Shown here: positions 1 through 4,026 of the stretch, in pieces | Layout of the letters: the number at the start of each line of letters is the position of its first letter | How positions within the stretch are numbered: the first letter of the stretch is position 1 | DNA from: Thermomicrobiaceae bacterium | Lineage (GTDB): Bacteria; Chloroflexota; Chloroflexia; Thermomicrobiales; Thermomicrobiaceae | Length of the DNA: 5,024 nt | NCBI GenBank assembly: GCA_007122555.1 | Contig: SKTL01000434.1 | Span: 1 to 5,024 of the forward strand | Reading direction: 5' to 3' | Program-made: the position numbers and the translations under genes | The notes under the pieces: generated by a model | Databases searched by the model: none | What the model saw: only the letters and a program-made list of their open reading frames with translations | What the model was told of the DNA's origin: nothing

Positions 1-395
1 CCGACATAGCCAACGTCGATCAACCTGGCGCCGGAAACTCGCAACGCGTGACTATACGCGGTTACGTGAGCCCGCTGGATAATGATCTCGTTCTTCAATC
101 CGTCGGTGTTTGGAAGCTGGTCCATCGCGGCGGGTGACAGCCCGGCCATACAGGCCGCGGCGCCGACGGTGAGTCCGGCCGCGGCTCCGGCGGTGACGTA
201 CCCGGCTTCGGCGCCACATACCTCGGCCAGATATCCTCCTGCGGCCGCCTGGACGTCCTCTATTCGGGCGTTTTCTCGTCCAGCGTCCGCCATCGCCTGC
301 GCGACTTCGTCAGACAGCGGCATTCCACCCAATCGAGTGAGGGGTCCTGCGCCATTTATCACGGGCTTCACGCCCAGGATTCGTTCAAGTGACAT
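1..395 (-). CDS. SelA-like / aminotransferase class V-fold PLP-dependent enzyme (N-terminal part, cut by window edge)
   Basis: The minus-strand frame opens at ATG 395 and stays open to base 1, giving 131 residues. It begins MSLERILGVKPVINGAGPLT, then has a TRLGG segment, DEVAQAMADAG, an IEDVQAAAGGYLAEVCGAEAG stretch near residues 48-68, and a glycine/alanine-rich VTAGAAAGLTVGAAACMAG at about 70-88. This order is typical of the family containing L-seryl-tRNA(Sec) selenium transferase (SelA) and D-glucosaminate-6-phosphate ammonia-lyase; the VTAGAAAGL stretch should help bind the PLP phosphate. The catalytic lysine lies beyond the left edge. Family members are usually about 370-400 aa, so about one third is visible. 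True SelA is unlikely because the protein lacks the long N-terminal tRNA-binding region; a lyase or aminotransferase-like reaction on an amino sugar or amino acid is more plausible, but the substrate cannot be read. It lies 126 nt downstream of the Crp/Fnr gene on the same strand. Confidence 0.85.
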   Translation of the reverse strand, partial: MSLERILGVKPVINGAGPLTRLGGMPLSDEVAQAMADAGRENARIEDVQAAAGGYLAEVCGAEAGYVTAGAAAGLTVGAAACMAGLSPAAMDQLPNTDGLKNEIIIQRAHVTAYSHALRVSGARLIDVGYV

Positions 396-400
396 AGCTA

Positions 401-406
401 TTCCTC
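401..406 (-). promoter_or_regulatory. Ribosome binding site of the PLP enzyme gene
   Basis: Read on the minus strand this is GAGGAA, 5 nt before ATG 395. It fixes the start of the PLP enzyme and agrees with the family's usual N-terminus (LERILGVKPVINGAG). Confidence 0.7.
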
Positions 407-426
407 TTCCACGTGCGGCCGGCGAC

Positions 427-445
427 CAACATCGACCGGTTGTTG
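427..445. promoter_or_regulatory. Inverted repeat upstream of the PLP enzyme gene
   Basis: CAACA (427-431) and TGTTG (441-445) form a perfect 5-bp inverted repeat around a 9-nt spacer, 31 nt upstream of the PLP gene start, within the 126-nt gap between the Crp/Fnr stop and the PLP start. The position suits an operator or promoter element. Arms this short arise by chance fairly often, and I see no convincing -35/-10 pair or U-tract terminator in the gap. Confidence 0.25.
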
Positions 446-521
446 AGACTCGACGGTCACCTTACCCGATCTAGCCGTGGCGCGAAAGAGGGTGAGAGGT
501 ACTGTTGGCGATCTGCGATGC

Positions 522-1217
522 TCAGTCTCCGGCTATTCTGGACAACTCATCTTCATCCAGAAGCACGATACGCCTCCGGCCGATCTCTATGTAGCCGGCA
601 TCTCGAAACTGATTCAGTGTGAGTGTCACTGTTTCCCGATATGATCCGACAAGCTCAGCAAGCTGCTGATGCGTTAGTCCGTTGACGACGCTCCGCCCGC
701 GCCAGTCCTGTTCGTCAGCAAGGCGCAGAATCAGCCCGGCCAGGCGTCCGGGAACACTCTTGAACGCCATCTCCTCCAGCCGCGCTTCCGCCTCGGCGAG
801 CCGATTGCCCAGCGACTGAGCCAGACGCATCGCAATGCGTGGATCTCTCAGCAGGAGCTGCTCCACATCGTTTCGGCTCATGACACAGATGAGGCACTCG
901 GTGACAGCTTCAGCGTACGATTCCTGCATTCGCTGCCCCAGCACACCCATTTCGCCGAATATCGCCCCGGCGCCAAGACGAGACACCACCAGCTTCTTTC
1001 CATCAGCATTGATCCGGGAGACTGTCACATCGCCCCTCTTCAGGATAAACAGGACCTCGGACTTCTCATGCGGATGGTAGAACACTCGACCCTTGGGTGT
1101 TGTCACCATTGCCGTGACCTGTTCGAGATGCTCCATCTCGGCTTTCGTCAGGTCCTGAAAGATCTCAACCATAGAAAGATATGTCAGCTTGTTGTTTTTC
1201 TCAGACGAAACAGTCAT
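522..1217 (-). CDS. Crp/Fnr family transcriptional regulator
   Basis: A 231-aa protein when started at ATG 1217; an in-frame ATG at 1235 would add six residues (MLREAP). I prefer 1217 because GAGAGG lies 5 nt upstream, while the upstream ATG has only a poor site. Numbering from 1235, a cyclic-nucleotide-binding-type beta barrel spans about 23-120 with FGEMG at 93-97, a dimerisation helix about 121-160, and a winged helix-turn-helix about 163-230. The helix-turn-helix reads LTHQQLAELVGSYRETVTLTL, aligning R200 and E201 with E. coli CRP R180 and E181, the residues that read the GTGA half-site; CRP R185 is replaced by L205. The cAMP phosphate-binding Arg82 of CRP aligns with E105, so cAMP binding is doubtful. 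There is no N-terminal Fnr-type cysteine cluster; a CLIC motif (C114, C117) sits in the barrel. It is likely a dimeric cytoplasmic DNA-binding protein; its effector is unknown. Confidence 0.95.
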   Translation of the reverse strand: MTVSSEKNNKLTYLSMVEIFQDLTKAEMEHLEQVTAMVTTPKGRVFYHPHEKSEVLFILKRGDVTVSRINADGKKLVVSRLGAGAIFGEMGVLGQRMQESYAEAVTECLICVMSRNDVEQLLLRDPRIAMRLAQSLGNRLAEAEARLEEMAFKSVPGRLAGLILRLADEQDWRGRSVVNGLTHQQLAELVGSYRETVTLTLNQFRDAGYIEIGRRRIVLLDEDELSRIAGD

Positions 1218-1222
1218 TGGCG

Positions 1223-1228
1223 CCTCTC
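1223..1228 (-). promoter_or_regulatory. Ribosome binding site deciding the Crp/Fnr start
   Basis: Minus-strand GAGAGG ends 5 nt before ATG 1217. The alternative in-frame ATG at 1235 has only a weak CAGG six nt upstream, so this site favours the shorter, 231-aa protein. Confidence 0.65.
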
Positions 1229-1283
1229 GCAACATCGATTACCTGAAGAATGGTTTCTTCGCTGGCAACGTTCGTCCGCATCA

Positions 1284-1297
1284 TTGTGACTGAACAA
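1284..1297. promoter_or_regulatory. Candidate Crp/Fnr-type box upstream of the regulator gene
   Basis: The sequence TTGTGACTGAACAA has 4-bp perfect inverted arms (TTGT/ACAA) and the 14-bp geometry of an Fnr box (TTGAT-N4-ATCAA), matching 7 of its 10 defined positions; it also contains a TGTGA half-site of the CRP type. It lies 66 nt upstream of the preferred Crp/Fnr start, in the 105-nt gap after the thioredoxin-like gene. Autoregulation by the encoded protein is the simplest reading, but one short box in a gap can be chance. Confidence 0.35.
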
Positions 1298-1322
1298 GTA
1301 TTCATTATTCGGTCAGCATCCG

Positions 1323-1613
1323 TCACGACTGGTCAACCGGATCCTCCAGAAGCGCCTCGCATAGTTGCTCGATCGACGGATTCCCCAGCGAAATCAGCTT
1401 TCCGTTCACATACCAGGACGGAATGGCGATGAGATCGACAGGGAGTTCCGACGAGTCAGCCGACAGGTCAATCACCCGAACTGAGGTGTCGAAGACGCGC
1501 GCGCTGCGCAGCTCTTCAACAAGCTCGCAGGCGCGTTCACAACCCATGCATCCTGGCGCCAGATAGACTGACACCTGTTTGATTCTCTGGCTGTCTCGAG
1601 CTGTTGAATCCAC
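1323..1613 (-). CDS. Small thioredoxin-fold protein with CxxC motif
   Basis: A 96-aa protein starting at GTG 1613, with GAGGA six nt upstream. After a short polar N-terminus, the core runs from about residue 13: QVSVYLAPGC is a first beta strand leading into C22-M-G-C25 at the start of a helix, with another cysteine at 29; RVIDLSAD is a second strand; then AIPSWYVNGKLISLGNP (about 63-79) carries the cis-proline P65 and the beta hairpin typical of thioredoxin and glutaredoxin-like folds; a final helix ends at about 90. The layout strand-CxxC-helix-strand-xP-hairpin-helix and the length fit a glutaredoxin-like thioredoxin-fold protein. It has no signal peptide, so it is probably cytoplasmic. 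The role is likely thiol-disulfide exchange, partner unknown. It is the first gene of the leftward group, 105 nt before the Crp/Fnr gene, and might be cotranscribed with it. Confidence 0.78.
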   Translation of the reverse strand: MDSTARDSQRIKQVSVYLAPGCMGCERACELVEELRSARVFDTSVRVIDLSADSSELPVDLIAIPSWYVNGKLISLGNPSIEQLCEALLEDPVDQS

Positions 1614-1619
1614 TCGCCG

Positions 1620-1624
1620 TCCTC
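1620..1624 (-). promoter_or_regulatory. Ribosome binding site of the thioredoxin-like gene
   Basis: Minus-strand GAGGA, six nt before the GTG start at 1613. It supports use of GTG as start; the next in-frame GTG (codon 14) would remove residues leading into the first beta strand. Confidence 0.65.
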
Positions 1625-1652
1625 ATTTCCCGATTTCCACGGCAAGCATGAT

Positions 1653-1691
1653 CGATTACGTCGAACCTGACCGTAATCGCGCTTACGATCA
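1653..1691. promoter_or_regulatory. Cluster of inverted CGATTACG-type repeats, candidate operators
   Basis: CGATTACG (1653-1660) and CGTAATCG (1672-1679) are a perfect 8-bp inverted repeat with an 11-nt spacer. The second unit is also half of an overlapping 24-bp palindrome at 1668-1691: outer arms TGA/TCA, then CGTAA/TTACG around a central CGCG, with 20 of 24 positions symmetric. Three related units thus sit side by side about 40-80 nt upstream of the thioredoxin-like start. The arrangement suits a dimeric regulator binding at two or more adjacent sites. No T-run follows, so it is not a terminator. Confidence 0.45.
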
Positions 1692-1723
1692 CAGGTTGCG
1701 ATGCGAGTCTCGATGCATCAGAG

Positions 1724-1777
1724 TGCGCTATGATGCCGACAACCGGGAGCAGGTTGTTGATGGATGCGCTATGGTGC
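1724..1777 (+). repeat. Imperfect direct repeat in the divergent region
   Basis: TGCGCTATGATGC (1724-1736) recurs as TGCGCTATGGTGC (1765-1777), 12 of 13 identical with a 41-bp offset. A shorter CAGGTTG at 1692-1698 recurs at 1750-1756. Each 13-mer contains a -10-like hexamer (TATGAT, TATGGT), but neither has a good -35 at 16-18 bp. It may be a duplicated promoter or activator site, or a chance local duplication. Confidence 0.4.
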
Positions 1778-1820
1778 TACCAGGCGGATTGATAAGCAGA
1801 TTCAGCACAGTTGGGTGAAC

Positions 1821-1826
1821 GGAGGT
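1821..1826 (+). promoter_or_regulatory. Strong ribosome binding site of the propeller gene
   Basis: GGAGGT, five nt before the GTG at 1832. It is a near-ideal Shine-Dalgarno sequence and is the reason for accepting GTG as start. Confidence 0.75.
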
Positions 1827-1831
1827 AAGCC

Positions 1832-2836
1832 GTGCTTGAGGCGATTCTGGGAACAAGGACCGGTGTCTACCATCTGCGGGACGATTCGCTCTATCACCTC
1901 GGTCTGGAAAGCGAACGGATTTCGGCAATCCTCACGGTGAGCCACCGGAACGGGAAGCGACGGATTCTGGCTGGCTCCTACGAGAATGGACTCTTTCTGA
2001 GCGACGATCACGGCAAGTCATGGCAGGAGGTGACGGCGGGATTGGGCGCGAACTGTGTGCGCTGGCTCGGCCGTGACCCGCTGAACGCCGGACATCTCCT
2101 CGCCGGCACGGAACCGGGGCGTATCTTTCGGAGCGCTGATAACGGTGATTCCTGGGATGAACTCGAAGGCATCCGGGAAATTGACGGCCACGAGGACTGG
2201 TACCTGCCGTATTCTCCACGCGCGGGCGCCGTGCGAAATGTCTATGCTCCTCTAGGGGCACGCCGCTACCTGGCGTCTGTCGAAGTTGGCGGCCTGCTGG
2301 AGAGCGACGACAACGGCATAAGCTGGACCTGCAACCACGTGGGAATTGACTCCGACATCCACTTCATCACTGGGCATCCGCACGACGCCAACATCCTGTA
2401 TGCAGCTCTCGGATACGCCGGGATCGACCGAACACCCAATGAAGACGGCGACAACCGCCGTGGAGGACTGGCGCGATCAACTGATGGGGGGCGCACCTGG
2501 ACAAAGCTGTTCGGCGACTACACACGGGGAGTAATCGTTCCGATCTCGAACCCTGACGTCGTCATCGCAGGCCCATCACCTGATGTCGGACGTAACGGTC
2601 GAATCGAAGCATCGTACGATGGAGGCGAATCCTGGAGCGACGCTTCGGCTGGGATCGAAACCCCGATGCCGGACATGGTTGAGGAATTCGTTGAGACGCC
2701 AGATGGAGCGATCTGGGCGATCTGCTCGGGTGGACGGTTACTGTCCGCGGACGCGGAGCGGATCGAATGGCGACTCGTCCTGGAACCTTCCGCTCGGATC
2801 GAAGTTGAGTCAGTCGCGTTTCCGACTACTGAATAG
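1832..2836 (+). CDS. BNR/Asp-box beta-propeller protein (sialidase/Vps10-like fold), function unknown
   Basis: A 334-aa protein from GTG 1832 to TAG 2836. Five Asp-box motifs (S-x-D-x-G-x-S/T-W) are visible: SDDHGKSW (57-64), SADNGDSW (101-108), SDDNGISW (158-165), STDGGRTW (216-223) and SYDGGESW (261-268). Between them recur hydrophobic strand segments such as ILAGS, HLLAGTEPGRIFRS, RYLASVEVGGLLES and ILYAALG, so the protein is a propeller of about six or seven blades. Asp boxes stabilise turns and are not catalytic. I see none of the hallmarks of active sialidases (the N-terminal RIP motif and arginine triad), so calling it a sialidase would be unjustified. There is no signal peptide or membrane segment, suggesting a cytoplasmic location, whereas many BNR proteins are exported. 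It is followed after 70 nt by an M42 peptidase gene on the same strand, so a scaffold, binding or lactonase-like role tied to peptide metabolism is possible but unproven. Confidence 0.88.
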   Translation: MLEAILGTRTGVYHLRDDSLYHLGLESERISAILTVSHRNGKRRILAGSYENGLFLSDDHGKSWQEVTAGLGANCVRWLGRDPLNAGHLLAGTEPGRIFRSADNGDSWDELEGIREIDGHEDWYLPYSPRAGAVRNVYAPLGARRYLASVEVGGLLESDDNGISWTCNHVGIDSDIHFITGHPHDANILYAALGYAGIDRTPNEDGDNRRGGLARSTDGGRTWTKLFGDYTRGVIVPISNPDVVIAGPSPDVGRNGRIEASYDGGESWSDASAGIETPMPDMVEEFVETPDGAIWAICSGGRLLSADAERIEWRLVLEPSARIEVESVAFPTTE

Positions 2837-2857
2837 CGCAGGCGCACAGATTAATGT

Positions 2858-2876
2858 ATTGATCATGTTGATCAAT
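2858..2876. promoter_or_regulatory. Perfect 8-3-8 palindrome upstream of the M42 gene, candidate operator
   Basis: ATTGATCATGTTGATCAAT consists of ATTGATCA and its exact complement TGATCAAT around a TGT spacer. It also contains TTGATCA twice as a direct repeat, nine bp apart. It occupies the 70-nt gap between the propeller stop (2836) and the M42 start (2907), 30 nt before the start. No T-run follows (the next bases are GTCG), so a terminator is unlikely. TTGAT and ATCAA are Fnr half-sites, but their seven-bp separation differs from the four bp of a standard Fnr box. Confidence 0.55.
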
Positions 2877-2890
2877 GTCGTGTACGAGAA

Positions 2891-2894
2891 AGGA
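2891..2894 (+). promoter_or_regulatory. Weak ribosome binding site of the M42 gene
   Basis: AGGA, within AAAGGA, lies 12 nt before ATG 2907, longer than usual spacing. In-frame alternatives at ATG 2865 and GTG 2880 have no Shine-Dalgarno sequence, and ATG 2865 overlaps the palindrome, so 2907 remains the best start. Translation may be modest. Confidence 0.4.
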
Positions 2895-2906
2895 TCTGTC
2901 TCGCGG

Positions 2907-3938
2907 ATGTCATGGTTCAACCTTCTGGAAGAGGTGACGACAATTCCGGGTCCAACGGGCCAGGAACAGGACGTTATGGACTGGTGCCAACAGCGCTGGG
3001 AGCAGCATTCCGAGTCAATCGAGCGATCACCGACCGGGAATCTCTACGCCCGTATCGGCGGTTCCGGAAAAAAGGTGCTGATCCAGGCCCACGCTGACGA
3101 AATCGGCTTCATCGTGCGGAGCATCGACAGCGAGGGTTTCCTGCACATCTCCACCGCCCAGGTCGCCGACGACCCCGCAAAACGATTTCCTGTCGGTCAG
3201 CCAGCGCTCGTGCTTGGACGTAACGGCCCTATCGAGGGATTGATCGCCACGGCGACCGGGCACGTTCTCACCGAAGAGCAACGATCGAAGCAGGGACTGA
3301 GCTACCAGGATCTGTGGGTCGACATCGGATCCTCCTCTCGCGAAGAAGCGCAGGAGAAGGGAATCCACCCTGGAGCTCGCGTGATCTGGAACCCGCCGCT
3401 GCGCCAGATGGGTTCCCGGATCTATGGCAAGGCGATCGACGACCGAATGCTTCTCGCCCTGATGACGCGGTTGCTGGAGGATGGGATCAAGGAGCACCTC
3501 AACTGCCGGCTGTATTTCGCCGTCACCGTTCAGGAAGAAAACGGGCTGATCGGGGCCAACGCACTGTTTCAGGCGCTGAAACCAGATGTGGCGCTTGCCC
3601 TGGACGTCGGCCTTGCCGGCGACATCCCCGCCGTATCCGAGACGACGATGCCGACATCGCTCGGCAGGGGCCCGATCCTGGTTCACAAGGATGCGTCGAC
3701 GCACTACAGCCGTGAGATTATCTGGGACCTGGTCGCGAAGGCGGAGACCAACGACATCCCGGTCCAGCACGCGATCTTCGAGCGCTTCGGAAGCGACGGC
3801 GCTCAGTTCATCCGGCACGGCATCCCGGCATCGCTCATCTGTCCGCCAACCCGCTACACGCATTCACCGTTCGAGATGGTCGACGAATCCGATCTGGACG
3901 CCACGGTCGATCTGCTTCGGGCGTACATCACGAGTTAG
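2907..3938 (+). CDS. M42 family metallopeptidase (glutamyl aminopeptidase/endoglucanase family)
   Basis: The 343-aa product from ATG 2907 matches the usual M42 length of about 340-360 aa; an open frame reaching back to 2583 overlaps the propeller gene and is not used. M42 enzymes are cytoplasmic dinuclear-metal aminopeptidases that commonly form 12-subunit tetrahedral shells and trim short peptides. The family's metal and catalytic positions are all visible: H62 and D64 in AHADEIGF, D178 in KAIDDR, the general-base/ligand pair E210-E211 in VQEENG, D233 in ALDVG, and H319 in YTHSPFE. The N-terminus (LLEEVTTIPGPTGQE) is the characteristic family opening, and residues about 75-165 form the inserted beta-barrel dimerisation domain. 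Substrate preference cannot be read: family members differ (Glu/Asp, Leu or Lys specificity), and the historic name endoglucanase is misleading. It is flanked by the propeller gene (70-nt gap) and the M81 gene (88-nt gap). Confidence 0.94.
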   Translation: MSWFNLLEEVTTIPGPTGQEQDVMDWCQQRWEQHSESIERSPTGNLYARIGGSGKKVLIQAHADEIGFIVRSIDSEGFLHISTAQVADDPAKRFPVGQPALVLGRNGPIEGLIATATGHVLTEEQRSKQGLSYQDLWVDIGSSSREEAQEKGIHPGARVIWNPPLRQMGSRIYGKAIDDRMLLALMTRLLEDGIKEHLNCRLYFAVTVQEENGLIGANALFQALKPDVALALDVGLAGDIPAVSETTMPTSLGRGPILVHKDASTHYSREIIWDLVAKAETNDIPVQHAIFERFGSDGAQFIRHGIPASLICPPTRYTHSPFEMVDESDLDATVDLLRAYITS

Positions 3939-4003
3939 ACGGCCGAGAGGCGATTATTGCGCTCGGCGTGGTCTGGGTCGATACTGGCCGTCAGGTTTTC
4001 TTA
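3938..4003 (+). terminator. Nested inverted repeats between the M42 and M81 genes, weak terminator-like structure
   Basis: GACGGCC (3938-3944, overlapping the last base of the M42 stop) pairs with GGCCGTC (3986-3992), and within it GCCGAG (3942-3947) could alternatively pair with CTCGGC (3962-3967) over a 14-nt loop. The outer right arm is followed by AGGTTTTCTT. The two pairings exclude each other, the outer loop is 41 nt and the T-run is interrupted, so this is at best a partial terminator or an mRNA structure that sets relative expression of the next gene. Confidence 0.25.
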
Positions 4004-4017
4004 TCAGTAGCACACAG

Positions 4018-4022
4018 GGAGG
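4018..4022 (+). promoter_or_regulatory. Strong ribosome binding site of the M81 gene
   Basis: GGAGG, within AGGGAGGT, four nt before ATG 4027. The site is strong, with slightly short spacing, and defines the start; the family motif GGISQETNTF begins at residue 8. Confidence 0.75.
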
Positions 4023-4026
4023 TCTA

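Larger units (their letters stand above)
1614..1831. promoter_or_regulatory. Divergent intergenic region
   Basis: This 218-nt gap separates the leftward thioredoxin-like gene from the rightward propeller gene, so both promoters should lie here. It holds a cluster of inverted CGATTACG-type units (1653-1691), imperfect direct repeats ending in TATGAT- and TATGGT-like hexamers (1724-1736, 1765-1777), and a ribosome binding site at each end. I could not find a convincing -35/-10 pair on either strand. Confidence 0.55.

Noticed and set aside
1..395. Genuine SelA of a selenocysteine system
   Set aside because: It lacks the long N-terminal tRNA-binding region, and no selB, selC or in-frame UGA selenoprotein is visible; SelA-like PLP enzymes of other function are common.
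82..474. Plus-strand open frame of 130 codons at the left edge
   Set aside because: It is antisense to the SelA-like enzyme and alanine/proline/serine-rich, with no domain; the minus-strand frame has clear family motifs and a ribosome binding site.
1218..1322. Sigma-70 promoter for the Crp/Fnr gene
   Set aside because: Scanning the minus strand gave only pairs with poor hexamers or wrong spacing (for example TTGCCA with an AGGTAA-like -10), not good enough to annotate.
1832..2836. Active exo-alpha-sialidase
   Set aside because: Asp boxes alone are structural; no RIP motif, arginine triad or export signal could be found.
2858..2876. Intrinsic terminator for the propeller gene
   Set aside because: The stem is AT-rich with a three-nt loop and no T-run after it; operator is the better reading.
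2583..2906. N-terminal extension of the M42 protein as a fused domain
   Set aside because: The sequence is the out-of-frame reading of the propeller C-terminus plus the intergenic palindrome, with no structure of its own.
3027..3863. Long minus-strand open frame (278 codons) antisense to the M42 gene
   Set aside because: It lies wholly opposite a gene with every M42 catalytic residue; its translation is arginine/aspartate-rich without a recognisable domain, as expected of an antisense shadow in GC-rich DNA.
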